NCBI RefSeq assembly: GCF_014640435.1
Contig: NZ_BMGY01000012.1
Location: 48,655 to 112,654 of the forward strand
Source of the DNA: Hymenobacter frigidus
Lineage (GTDB): Bacteria > Bacteroidota > Bacteroidia > Cytophagales > Hymenobacteraceae
DNA length: 64,000 nt
Reading direction: 5' to 3'
Part shown: positions 42,254 to 50,727 of the stretch, piece by piece
Position numbering within the stretch: the stretch's first letter is position 1
How the letters are laid out: the number at the start of each line of letters is the position of its first letter
Position numbers and translations under genes: made by a program
Notes under the pieces: generated by a model
The model's input: the letters and a program-made list of their open reading frames with translations, nothing else
What the model was told of the DNA's origin: nothing
Databases searched by the model: none

Positions 42254-43432
42254 CTACTTCTGAAGCACTTTCACGCTCAGGCGGCGGTTTTGGGCGCGGC
42301 CTTCTTCGCTGGTATTCGACGCGATGGCGTAGCGCGGGCCGTAGCCGCGGGCATCTACGCGGCTGGGGCTGATACCCATTTCGACGAGGCTGGCCCAGGC
42401 GGTGCGGGCGCGGGCATCGCTGAGCAGCTTGTTCACTTTGTAGGTACCGGTGCTGTCGGTGTAGCCGCCCAGCTTGATGCGGGCCTTGGGGTAAGCGCGC
42501 AGCAGCGTGGCCACGTTGCGCAGTTGATTCACCGATTCGGCCGTGAGAGTGGCCTTACCCGCGTCAAAAAACACCCGGTCGAAGTTGAACCAGCCCTGGG
42601 TCAGGTCCACGGTATCGACCTGCACCGCCGGGTTGTTGAGAAAGTGGTGGAGGTAGCTTTCGGTGGAGTTGGCGCCAACGCCCGTGATGACGGCCCCGCC
42701 GGGTAGCTTCAGCGCAGTAGGCTGGCCGGTATCGTAGAAGTAATTGCCGGTTTTAGCATCGTAGCGGCCCGGCACGATGGGGTCGGGGGCGGGCGGGGTG
42801 GTGCGGCGCGGCACGTAGCGGCTGTTGCGGGCATAGCGCGGGGCCGCCGGTATTGGAACTGCCGCGCTCACGGGCGGCAGTGCAGGCGCGGGGGCCGGGA
42901 TGATTTGGGGAACGGGCAGGAACCGGGCCGCCGGAACACTCCGCGCGGAAGAGGTACTCCGGGCAGACGTGGGAGTAGTGGTAGTGGAAAATAGTACGGG
43001 GCCGCCTACCACGCTCTCTGCCGCCAGGCCTTCGGTGGTAGTGGTGCGGGCGGCCCGGGCGCTCCGGTTTTTGCCAGGGGTGTTGTTGCCAACGGCATCC
43101 AGCTTGCTCAGGGTGACAGTGAACGGAGCGGATTTGCCTTTCTCCAGAAAAATGCTTTCCATTGTTTGGGGGCGGTAGCCGCCCTCTCCTACCTGCATCA
43201 CGTAGGGACCGCCCACCAGCAGATTGGGAATAATAAACTGCCCGCTACCATCGGAAGCAGCCGCGTGGCGCATTCCGGAAGGAACATGGATGACGGTGAT
43301 AGCTGCGCCGGGCAAGGGCTTGCTTTCATCGGATTGCACACTGCCGCTAAGACTCGTGGTGGCTACCTGGGTGTGCCCCGGGCGAGCAAATGCCACTAGC
43401 GAAAAAGTCAGAAAGAGGAGAAAACGATTCAT
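42254..43432 (-). CDS. OmpA family protein with carboxypeptidase-regulatory-like domain
   Basis: 392 aa. After a signal peptide comes a CarboxypepD_reg-like domain (SLSGSVQSDESKPLPGAAITVIHVPSG..FIIPNLLVGGPYVMQVGEGGYRPQ), then a Pro/Thr/Ala-rich linker (about 110-225). A C-terminal OmpA-like peptidoglycan-binding domain follows (FDAGKATLTAESVNQLRNVATLLRAYPKARIKLGGYTDSTGTYKVNKLLSDARARTAWASLVEMGISPSRVDARGYG...RAQNRRLSVKV). It probably tethers an outer-membrane or T9SS complex to peptidoglycan. It is the first gene of the leftward porP-gldJ group. Confidence 0.88.
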   Translation of the reverse strand: MNRFLLFLTFSLVAFARPGHTQVATTSLSGSVQSDESKPLPGAAITVIHVPSGMRHAAASDGSGQFIIPNLLVGGPYVMQVGEGGYRPQTMESIFLEKGKSAPFTVTLSKLDAVGNNTPGKNRSARAARTTTTEGLAAESVVGGPVLFSTTTTPTSARSTSSARSVPAARFLPVPQIIPAPAPALPPVSAAVPIPAAPRYARNSRYVPRRTTPPAPDPIVPGRYDAKTGNYFYDTGQPTALKLPGGAVITGVGANSTESYLHHFLNNPAVQVDTVDLTQGWFNFDRVFFDAGKATLTAESVNQLRNVATLLRAYPKARIKLGGYTDSTGTYKVNKLLSDARARTAWASLVEMGISPSRVDARGYGPRYAIASNTSEEGRAQNRRLSVKVLQK

Positions 43433-43600
43433 GATGCAGAAAATGCGGAGAAATTCAGTTGACGCCCTCGGTACTTGAGCCGGGAGCCGCCTGGATATTG
43501 CCGGTAGTGGATAAGGACAGAATATGTAATCTGGAAAGCGGGATTGAGGCTGTCAACCCTGGTGCAGTTGGCGTAAAAGTTGTTTAGTAATTTGTTAGTC

Positions 43601-43692
43601 GGTCATGCCGAGCGCAGCCGAGGCATCTCGCTCGGGCCGTCCGGGCCGTTCAACGAGGCGAGCGAGATGCCTCGGCTGCGCTCGGCATGACG
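43601..43692. repeat. Repeat R2, inverted pair
   Basis: GGTCATGCCGAGCGCAGCCG followed by AGGCATCTCGCTCG ... and its reverse complement. A long near-perfect stem in the 642-bp gap 43433-44074. Confidence 0.9.
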
Positions 43693-43739
43693 GTCACTCA
43701 GTTCTTTTAAATTCTTAAACAGCTTCAATGAAAAATGCG

Positions 43740-43830
43740 AAGCAGAGCCAAATATAGTGTAAAAATTTATTTATGATAATTTGATAATAATTTATAATTT
43801 ATCTAATTATTAAAAAAGGATTTTAACAAG
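43740..43830. other. AT-rich intergenic stretch
   Basis: About 90 bp dominated by AATTT/AATAA words (TTATGATAATTTGATAATAA and neighbours). No ORF. It may contain promoter elements or be a remnant of inserted DNA. Confidence 0.5.
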
Positions 43831-44040
43831 CATTGGTCAATTATACGATTTGCGAAAGAGGAGCCTTTCGAAGGCTTCGACCACCGGATTGGTCGGCAGT
43901 GGGAGTAGTCAGGCGGCGTTGTTGTGTTAGTTGTCAAGTGCTAGAGCGGGTAACTGGCAGACCGGAATGACACCGTTGCGCGACTACGGAATGGGTTTGA
44001 GGCTGATGATGTCATAAAACCGGGGCGAGCCCGCTCGTTT

Positions 44041-44048
44041 TACCTTTG
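44041..44048 (+). promoter_or_regulatory. -7 box of the AsmA-family gene
   Basis: TACCTTTG, perfect TAnnTTTG, 26 bp before the ATG at 44075. Confidence 0.55.
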
Positions 44049-44074
44049 ATTGAAATAACTCATTTAGTCTTGCT

Positions 44075-47000
44075 ATGCGGAAAATTCTGTTGGGTGTTGT
44101 CGTGTTTGTGGTGGTGCTGTTGGCGGCGGTCGTGGCGGCACCTTTTCTATTCAAAGACAAGCTGCGGGCCCTGGCCGATAGGCAGATAGCGCAGCGCGTG
44201 CGGGCCCAAGTGCTGTACGACCCGGCCAATATTGACGTGAGCGTGCTCCACTCCTTCCCCGATTTGACGTTAGATATCAAAGACCTGCGCGTGATTGGCT
44301 TGGACTCATTCAGCCGCGATACGCTGGCTTATCTGCCCAATATGCGCGTGGGATTGGATATCATGACCGTGATTAAAGGCCAGGAAATCAGGATTAACAG
44401 TGTGGAACTGGAGCGGCCCGACCTGAGCCTGCGCCGCCTGAAAAGTGGCCTGGCCAACTGGGACGTGTTGATTTCGGATTCGGCCGCCGCCGCCAAGGGC
44501 CAGGATACGAGCCAGGTGAGCCTGGCCATCAAGGGCTGGAAACTGACCGACGGCCACCTGCGCTACGAGGACCTGACCCTCCCCTTCCGCCTGGAGGCGC
44601 GCGGCGTGAACCACTCCGGCAGCGGCGACTTCGCCAGCAACGTGTTCGACATGAAGTCGCAAACCACGGCCACCGACCTGGACATGACCTACAACGACGT
44701 GGCCTACGTGACCGATAAGAAGCTCGACGCCGACGTGACGATGAACATGGACCTCAACAAAAGCCTCTACACGTTCAAAGACAACAAGATTACCCTCAAC
44801 GACTTCCCGTTCAGCTTTGCCGGGGCCATCGGCCTGCCCAATGCCACGGATATTACCTACGACGTCACCTTCAAGGCGCTCGAAACGGATTTCAAAACCC
44901 TGCTCAGCCTGGTGCCGGGTGCTTACACTGACAAGTTCAAGAATATCGAAACCAGCGGGAAGGTGGCGTTTGATGGTTACGCGAAGGGCGTGCAGAACGA
45001 CACCCGCCTGCCCGGCTACGGCGTGAACCTGACCGTGACCAACGGCCAGTTCCACTACCCCGAGCTGCCAAGGGCGGCCAAAAACATCAACCTGAAGATG
45101 CAGGTGAGCAACCTCACGGGTGTGACCAATGACCTGAAAGTCAATATCCCACAGTTTCATCTCGACCTGGGGCCCGACCCAGTGGACGGCAACATTACCA
45201 TCGATGGGCTGGAACCGATGAAGGTGGACGGCCGCGTGAAAGCCAACGTGAACCTGGCCGAAGCCCTGAAAGTGTACCCGGTGAAAGACCTGGTCATGCG
45301 CGGGCAGTTGTTCGTGGACGGCACGGCCAAGGGCATCTATTCTAAAACCCGGATGCCGGTGGTGAACGCGGCCATCCGCCTCACCAATGGCTTTGTGAAA
45401 TCGGCCAAATTTCCCGCTCCTATTGAGAACATCAACCTCAGCGGCACGGTGGTGAACACCACGGGCCAGGTGAACGACACGCAAATCAACCTGCCGCAGT
45501 TCCGGATGGTGCTGGAGGGCGAGCCGCTGGAAGGTCGCCTCACGGCCCACAACATCGATAAGCCGGTGTTCGATACCAACGTGCGCGGCACGGTGGACCT
45601 CACCAAAATCACAAAGATTTTCCCGCTCAAGGGCATGACCGTGACCGGCCGCGTGGCCGGCAACATTGCCGCCAAAGGCAACATGGCCGACGTGGAAGCC
45701 GGCCGCTACCAGAACGTGGTAGCCAGCGGCACCGTGACGGCCAGCAACGTGACCTACAAGAGTGCCGACTTGCCGCAGGGCGTGAAAATCAGCTCGGGCA
45801 CCGCTACTTTCAATAACAACCAGATTGCGGTGCAGCGCCTGAACGGCACGGCCGGCAGCTCCGATTTCGCGGCCTCGGGCACCATCAGCAATTATTTGGG
45901 CTACTTGTTTACGCCGGGGCAGGCGCTGAAGGGCAACCTGACGGTGAACTCGCGCAATTTCAACGTGAACGAGTGGATGGTAGACGAGGTATCGGCCAAG
46001 CCCACGGCTACTGGCGGCGCGGTCCCGGCCAAGGCCAACGGCGTGTTGCAGATTCCGAAGTTCTTCGATTTGGTGCTGAATAGCCGCGTCGATAACGTGA
46101 CTTACGACAACCTGAAGCTGACCAATGCCCAGGGCGTGGTGACGGTGCGCGACCAGACGGCCACGCTCAAAAACATGACGTTCAATACCCTGGGGGCCAC
46201 GTTTGGCACCACGGGCAGCTACAGCAGCCAGAACCTGGCGCACCCCAAATTCAACTTTGGGCTGAACATCAAGGACCTGAATTTTCAGCGGGCTTTCTCG
46301 GCTTTCAATACGATAAAGACGCTGGTGCCGCTGGCCAGCCAGGTGGAGGGCGTGTTTGGCACCAACTTCAGCGTGAGCGGCGAAATGGGACCGGATATGT
46401 TCCCCAACCTCGCTACGTTGTCGGGTAAAGGGGTTTTTGACGTGGTGCGGGCGGCCCTGAATCAGTCGGAGGTGATGACCAAGATTGCCAGCCTCACCAC
46501 CCTGCCCGAGCTGAAAACCCTGCTGGTGGTCAATAAGAAAATTCAGGCCAACCTCGTGAATGGTAACCTCGTGGTGCAGCCGTTTGAACTCACAGTAGGC
46601 GACGTGAAAATGACCATCGGCGGCTCAAACAACTTGGCCGGGGCCCTGGCCTACGTCACGGCCCTAAATGTGCCCACCGGCCGCCTCGGCACGGCCATGA
46701 GCAGCCAGCTCACCCGCCTCACGGGCGTGAGCAACATCAAGGGCACCGACCGCGTGACGCTCGGCCTCAACATTGGCGGCACCGTGAAGGCCCCCAGCGT
46801 GAAGCTGACCAGTGGCAGTATGAAGGACCAGGGCAAGGCGCTGGTAGCCAACGTAGCCAAGCAAAAAGCCCTCGACCTGCTGGGCGTGAAGCCCCGCGCC
46901 GTGAGCCGCGAGGACAGCATCCGGCGCGCCGGCCAGACCGAAGAAGAAGCCGCCGCCCAAGCCCTAAAGGACAAGCAGCAACAGCGCATCGACGCCGCCA

Positions 47001-47107
47001 ACAAGGCCAGGGAGCAGCTGGCAAAAGGCTTCAATAGCTTGTTCAATAAACCTAAACCAAAGCCCAGACCCGTAGACCCCGTGCCGGCTGACACTACTAA
47101 GCCGTAA
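44075..47107 (+). CDS. AsmA family protein
   Basis: 1010 aa with an N-terminal membrane anchor (residues 2-25, ILLGVVVFVVVLLAAVVAAPFLF) and a very long beta-rich body in the periplasm. The AsmA N-terminal pattern is NIDVSVLHSFPDLTLDIKDLRVIG; the C-terminal AsmA_2 region includes GTDRVTLGLNIGGTVKAPSVKL. Repeats such as VDLTKITKIFPLKGMTVTGRVAGNIAAKG mark a repeating-groove architecture. AsmA/TamB/YhdP-like proteins are thought to bridge the envelope and move phospholipids. The tail (970-1010) is Lys/Pro-rich. Confidence 0.9.
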   Translation: MRKILLGVVVFVVVLLAAVVAAPFLFKDKLRALADRQIAQRVRAQVLYDPANIDVSVLHSFPDLTLDIKDLRVIGLDSFSRDTLAYLPNMRVGLDIMTVIKGQEIRINSVELERPDLSLRRLKSGLANWDVLISDSAAAAKGQDTSQVSLAIKGWKLTDGHLRYEDLTLPFRLEARGVNHSGSGDFASNVFDMKSQTTATDLDMTYNDVAYVTDKKLDADVTMNMDLNKSLYTFKDNKITLNDFPFSFAGAIGLPNATDITYDVTFKALETDFKTLLSLVPGAYTDKFKNIETSGKVAFDGYAKGVQNDTRLPGYGVNLTVTNGQFHYPELPRAAKNINLKMQVSNLTGVTNDLKVNIPQFHLDLGPDPVDGNITIDGLEPMKVDGRVKANVNLAEALKVYPVKDLVMRGQLFVDGTAKGIYSKTRMPVVNAAIRLTNGFVKSAKFPAPIENINLSGTVVNTTGQVNDTQINLPQFRMVLEGEPLEGRLTAHNIDKPVFDTNVRGTVDLTKITKIFPLKGMTVTGRVAGNIAAKGNMADVEAGRYQNVVASGTVTASNVTYKSADLPQGVKISSGTATFNNNQIAVQRLNGTAGSSDFAASGTISNYLGYLFTPGQALKGNLTVNSRNFNVNEWMVDEVSAKPTATGGAVPAKANGVLQIPKFFDLVLNSRVDNVTYDNLKLTNAQGVVTVRDQTATLKNMTFNTLGATFGTTGSYSSQNLAHPKFNFGLNIKDLNFQRAFSAFNTIKTLVPLASQVEGVFGTNFSVSGEMGPDMFPNLATLSGKGVFDVVRAALNQSEVMTKIASLTTLPELKTLLVVNKKIQANLVNGNLVVQPFELTVGDVKMTIGGSNNLAGALAYVTALNVPTGRLGTAMSSQLTRLTGVSNIKGTDRVTLGLNIGGTVKAPSVKLTSGSMKDQGKALVANVAKQKALDLLGVKPRAVSREDSIRRAGQTEEEAAAQALKDKQQQRIDAANKAREQLAKGFNSLFNKPKPKPRPVDPVPADTTKP

Positions 47108-47208
47108 GGTCCCGGCAACTTTGGCCGTATTATTGGAGTAAGCCCATCAGCTACTTTACTGGTAGTTAAATATTTGCATTAATCTAATAATTAAACAACA
47201 TCAAGCGT

Positions 47209-48060
47209 ATGATTCTCAACCGTATGTTGCCTCTTGCTGCCATTGCCCTGCTGGGCCTGGCTGGCTGCTCCAAAAATTCCGACGAAGGCGCAAACTCCTC
47301 CAAGCTGGAGGTGCGGCTAATGGATGCCCCTGGTGACTTCCGCAGTGTGTTTCTGGACGTGCGCCAGGTAGAAGTGCACCTGAAGGAGGAAAACGACCCG
47401 AACGGCTGGAAAATGCTCAGCTTCAAGCCTCAGGTCGTCGACGTGCTTCAGTACGTGAATGGCAAGTCGGCGCTGCTTGTGAGCGAAGACTTCGCCCCCG
47501 GCGACCTCAAGGAAATTCGCCTTATCCTGGGTCCCGACAGCTACGTCATCGGCCGCGACGGCCTGCGCTACGACCTGAAAACGCCCAGCGGCCAAAGCTC
47601 CGGCATCAAGCTGAAATTAGACAAAGCCTCCTTACGCCAGCGCGAGACCTTCCAGCTGCTGCTCGATTTCGACGTGGCCCGCTCCATTGTAGAGCGCGGC
47701 AACTGGGACCCCAGCAAGGACAAAAAAGAGCGTTACTTGCTCAAGCCCGTCATTCGGGTGGTGGCGCAGGATGTGCGCGGGGGCATCAGCGGCACCGTAG
47801 TTCCGGCGGCGGCCCTGCCCCAGATTCTGGCCATCCGCACGTCGGGCCTGCTTGCGTCTGATACGGTGAGCACCATGGCCGATGCCTCCGGCCGGTTCCA
47901 GATTGGCGCATTGCCCGCAGGCACCTATCGGGTAGAATTCTTCCCCAGCACCACGGCCCCCGCCGGCCAGAACGCCTACCGCACCGTCAGGCTCCCTGGC
48001 ATTGTGGTTACCAACGACAACGTGACGACCATCCAGCCCTCGCCGCTACCGTTGAACTAA
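47209..48060 (+). CDS. DUF4382 domain-containing lipoprotein
   Basis: 283 aa with signal and lipobox (AAIALLGLAGCSK). The DUF4382 domain (SSKLEVRLMDAPGDFRSVFLDVRQVEVHLKE..., QVVDVLQYVNGKSALLVSEDFAPGDLKEIRLILG, LLDFDVARSIVERGN) fills residues about 30-190, followed by a carboxypeptidase-regulatory-like beta domain (GGISGTVVPAAALP...DASGRFQIGALPAGTYRVEFFP). DUF4382 proteins are common Bacteroidota lipoproteins of unknown function. Confidence 0.88.
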   Translation: MILNRMLPLAAIALLGLAGCSKNSDEGANSSKLEVRLMDAPGDFRSVFLDVRQVEVHLKEENDPNGWKMLSFKPQVVDVLQYVNGKSALLVSEDFAPGDLKEIRLILGPDSYVIGRDGLRYDLKTPSGQSSGIKLKLDKASLRQRETFQLLLDFDVARSIVERGNWDPSKDKKERYLLKPVIRVVAQDVRGGISGTVVPAAALPQILAIRTSGLLASDTVSTMADASGRFQIGALPAGTYRVEFFPSTTAPAGQNAYRTVRLPGIVVTNDNVTTIQPSPLPLN

Positions 48061-48091
48061 GCGGCTCACGCACAAGTAACCGAATAAAGAA

Positions 48092-48185
48092 GAACGTCAT
48101 TCCGAGCTTGCCGAGGAATCTCGCCCGCGCCAGTAGGCGGCGCGGATAACTCCGGCGAGATTCCCCGGCAAGCTCGGAATGACGT
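48092..48185. repeat. Repeat R2 variant, inverted pair
   Basis: GAACGTCATTCCGAGCTTGC ... GCAAGCTCGGAATGACGTTG; arms of about 35 bp around a GC-rich spacer. Confidence 0.9.
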
Positions 48186-48237
48186 TGTTTTTAGTGAATT
48201 ACAGTTACTTGTCCGCGACTGCCCAAGTGCCCAAATG

Positions 48238-48271
48238 CAAAAAGGCCGCCCCGATTGGGGCGGCCTTTTTG
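48238..48271. terminator. Terminator between the DUF4382 and dinB genes
   Basis: AAAAAGGCCGCCCC-GATT-GGGGCGGCCTTTTT between two convergent genes. Confidence 0.92.
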
Positions 48272-48287
48272 CATTTGGGCGCTTGGG

Positions 48288-48782
48288 CTACAGGCTGACC
48301 GTGGCGAGCCCGGCCGCGCTCAGCTCGCGGCAGTAGGTGATAAAATCCGAGTTCACGGGCTCCAGGCCGTGGTCGCGCAGGCGGGTGGCTACCTGGGCGC
48401 GGTGGTAGCTGGCGTGCACCACGGCGTGGGTCAGAATATCGTGCACCATGCTATCGTATTTATCGCCCAGCGAGTTGGTGTAGGAAATCAGGCGCTGCAA
48501 CTCGGTTTCATCCGCTTGCACCATGATTTGGTGCAGGGTCTCCGAGGTTTGGGCGTGCAGCTGGTGGCAGGCGGCCAGGTCGTGCTCCTGCCACACTTTC
48601 ACGGGGCTGGGCGTGCCGCCGATGCGCGCAATCCAGATGGCCTGGGCATTGAGAACGTGGCTGAGGAGGCGCAGCACGATAGGGGGAATTTCCTGGCCGG
48701 TAGCGGCCACTTCATTGAGGCGGTTCAGCACGGTGGTATTGGCCCACACGTTGAAAGCGCCAAGTTTTTCGAGGGTATTCAT
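48288..48782 (-). CDS. DinB family protein
   Basis: A 164-aa four-helix-bundle protein of the DinB/YfiT group. Metal-ligand His residues are expected in RLLSHVLNAQ (about 41) and in HAVVHASYHRAQVA (about 122 and 126). These are thiol-dependent transferases or damage-responsive proteins of mostly unknown substrate. Starts MNTLEKLGAFNVWAN. No coupled gene. Confidence 0.88.
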   Translation of the reverse strand: MNTLEKLGAFNVWANTTVLNRLNEVAATGQEIPPIVLRLLSHVLNAQAIWIARIGGTPSPVKVWQEHDLAACHQLHAQTSETLHQIMVQADETELQRLISYTNSLGDKYDSMVHDILTHAVVHASYHRAQVATRLRDHGLEPVNSDFITYCRELSAAGLATVSL

Positions 48783-48787
48783 GGATT

Positions 48788-48876
48788 TAATAATGAGTTT
48801 TGAGTTATGAATTATGAGTTAAAAACACGACTGGCCCGAACGACAACTCGTAATTCATAACCCAAAACTCATAATT
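48788..48876. repeat. Repeat R8 (GAGTTTTGAGTTATGAATTA), inverted pair
   Basis: Long AT-rich arms (GAGTTTTGAGTTATGAATTA and TAATTCATAACCCAAAACTC) around a 25-bp loop, in the gap between the dinB and DUF6970-like genes. A strong hairpin in RNA. Confidence 0.85.
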
Positions 48877-48880
48877 CCTT

Positions 48881-49333
48881 TTACCGGGGGTCTTGCCAGA
48901 CCAGTTTCTCGTTGGATTTGTTTTTTTCGAAGTCCGGGCACTGGCCGTCGCCCTTGCCCGTAATGCCGCCGTCGGGCTGGCAAACCAGCTTGCCTTTAGT
49001 ATCGAACACCTGCGAATACTGGTCGCAGCACGGAGCCGACTGATAGTAAACATCTTTGTCCTCATACTGATAGCGAAGAATGCGGGTGATGGGGTTGCGC
49101 TTGCGCTCCGATAGCACCGCCGCGATGCGGGCCTTCAGCCAGGCCGGGCGCGCCGCGGTGTCTGATTTGGCCACGCGGGCAGACCCGGGGTCCACGGTGT
49201 TGGTTTTAGTGGACGCGGGTGTGCCCGGCGCAATGGGGCCTCGGGACGGCGTGGCAGGCGTAGTCACGCTCACTTGCTGGGGGGCACAAGCGGAAGTGAG
49301 CAGTAGGGAAGCAGCTAAAAAAAGGAGGCGCAT
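48881..49333 (-). CDS. DUF6970-like lipoprotein
   Basis: 150 aa with signal and lipobox (LLFLAASLLLTSACAP). The C-terminal half (WLKARIAAVLSERKRNPITRILRYQYEDKDVYYQSAPCCDQYSQVFDTKGKLVCQPDGGITGKGDGQCPDFEKNKSNEKLVWQDPR) matches the DUF6970 pattern as I remember it, with conserved CC, C and GDGQCPDF. The linker is Thr/Pro-rich. The function is unknown. Confidence 0.7.
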   Translation of the reverse strand: MRLLFLAASLLLTSACAPQQVSVTTPATPSRGPIAPGTPASTKTNTVDPGSARVAKSDTAARPAWLKARIAAVLSERKRNPITRILRYQYEDKDVYYQSAPCCDQYSQVFDTKGKLVCQPDGGITGKGDGQCPDFEKNKSNEKLVWQDPR

Positions 49334-49445
49334 GGGTATTTATTGGTTAGCAGCCAACCACCGTACGGGTTGGGTTTGCGGCATTTGAATAGGCTTACGC
49401 CCACATTCAGCAATGGTTTTTAATCCGTTTTAAAATGAGTAATGG

Positions 49446-49847
49446 CTAAATGAAATGCGGTACGAATACCAGCGCCCCCACCACCAGCGCCCCCAGCGCC
49501 GCAAGCAGCACAGCCCCGGCCGCCACGTCCTTGGCCTTGCCGGCCAGCGGGTGGTAAGCCGGCGAGGCCAAATCGGTAAGGGCTTCAATGGCCGTATTCA
49601 TTAGCTCAGCGGCCCACACGCAAGCCACGGCCAGCGCCACCAGCGCCCACTCCAGGCGCGAGAGGCCACTGTAAAACCCTAGCCCGATAACCACCACCGT
49701 GGCTACCGCGTGGAGGCGCAAATGCACTTCGGAACGCAGTGCCGACCACACGCCGCGTCCGGCGTGGCCGAAGCTGGCCACGCGCCGCCGCCACAAGCCC
49801 TCGGGTGGGCGCAGGCGTTCCGGGGTAGGCAGTGCCGGCTCAGCCAC
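49446..49847 (-). CDS. dgkA: Diacylglycerol kinase family protein
   Basis: Small integral membrane kinase (133 aa) that phosphorylates diacylglycerol or undecaprenol. I place the start at GTG 49847, which gives MAEPALPTPERLRPPEGL; the frame is open further but would lie inside the GNAT gene. Family signature: AWAAELMNTAIEALTDL, with three membrane helices (HLRLHAVATVVVIGLGFY, WALVALAVACVWAAELM, AAGAVLLAALGALVVGALVF). The GTG overlaps the GNAT stop by 8 bp (GTGGCTGA), so the pair is translationally coupled. Confidence 0.88.
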   Translation of the reverse strand: MAEPALPTPERLRPPEGLWRRRVASFGHAGRGVWSALRSEVHLRLHAVATVVVIGLGFYSGLSRLEWALVALAVACVWAAELMNTAIEALTDLASPAYHPLAGKAKDVAAGAVLLAALGALVVGALVFVPHFI

Positions 49848-50433
49848 GGGCTTCGAATTCCTGAAAGACCGTTTGGCGCAGCCCCGACCATTCGGGCCGG
49901 ATGATGCTGAAAATGACGGTGTCGCGGCGCAGGCCGCCCTGCGTGAGGCGGTGGTGGCGCAGCGTGCCCTCTTCAGTAGCGCCCATGCGGGCCATGGCCG
50001 TGCGCAATTTGTGGTTGCGCGAGTCCGTTTCGAGCTCCACCCGCTCACAATTCAGTGCTCCAAACGCGTGGCTGAGCAGCAGGTGCTTGCAGGCCCGGTT
50101 CAGGCCCGAGCGCTGAAACTTGCTGCCCACCCAGGTGTAGCCGATGCTGAGGCGCTGCTCGGCCTCGTGCACGTTGTAGTAGCTGGTGCTGCCCGCCAGC
50201 TCTCCGGTGGCCCGGTCGATGATGGCGAAGGGGTAGCGCTGGTCCTGGGCACGGGCCTCCACGGCCTGGCGCAGGTAGGCCGCGAGGCTCACGGCGTCGT
50301 CGGCGCGGGTGAGGGTGTAGCGCCACAGCTCAGCATCGAAAGCCAAGGCCTTGAGGGCTTCGAAATCGGTGAGTTCGAGCGGGCGCAGGCGGGCGCGGCT
50401 GTTCTCGAGGACGACGGGGGCAGAAAAATCCAT
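49840..50433 (-). CDS. GNAT family N-acetyltransferase
   Basis: 197 aa from ATG 50433 (MDFSAPVVLENSRARLRPLEL). A RimJ/RimL-like acetyltransferase with FAIIDRATGELAGSTSYYNVHEAEQRLSIGYTWVGSKFQRSGLNRACKHLLLSHAF, then VELETDSRNHKLRTAMARMGATEEGTLRHHRL. The acceptor is unknown. A further ATG at 50469 would add 12 residues and is less likely. Confidence 0.88.
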   Translation of the reverse strand: MDFSAPVVLENSRARLRPLELTDFEALKALAFDAELWRYTLTRADDAVSLAAYLRQAVEARAQDQRYPFAIIDRATGELAGSTSYYNVHEAEQRLSIGYTWVGSKFQRSGLNRACKHLLLSHAFGALNCERVELETDSRNHKLRTAMARMGATEEGTLRHHRLTQGGLRRDTVIFSIIRPEWSGLRQTVFQEFEARG

Positions 50434-50461
50434 GGGAGGATGGGGGCTTAATAGGTAACCA

Positions 50462-50551
50462 TCTGTCATCCTGAGCTTGCGAAGAACCTTATCACTTTCG
50501 AACGATTTGCTCTAACCCGATAGGGTCCTTCGCAAGCTTAGGATGACAGAC
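50462..50551. repeat. Repeat R2 variant (GTCATCCTGAGCTTGCGAAG), inverted pair
   Basis: TCTGTCATCCTGAGCTTGCG ... CGCAAGCTTAGGATGACAGA around a spacer with AACCCGATAGGG. Confidence 0.88.
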
Positions 50552-50603
50552 GATTAGCAGATTGACAACCTAAGTGCCTGCACAAAATTAAACGAGGTAT
50601 TAG

Positions 50604-50699
50604 GGCGTCATGCTGAGCTTGTCGAAGCATCTCTACCGCTTCGTTGAACGACCCTGACGAAGCGGTAGAGATGCTTCGACAAGCTCAGCATGACGTTCT
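50604..50699. repeat. Repeat R2, inverted pair
   Basis: GGCGTCATGCTGAGCTTGTC and its reverse complement ending GACAAGCTCAGCATGACGTT, with TACCGCTTCGTT within both arms. Just beyond the fumC stop, so it may also stop transcription. Confidence 0.9.
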
Positions 50700-50727
50700 G
50701 ATTGACTGTTTAATTTAGAACAAGCAC

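Noticed and set aside
44306..46243. 645-codon minus-strand frame opposite the AsmA gene
   Set aside because: Antisense shadow. The AsmA frame has an anchor, a -7 box and family motifs.
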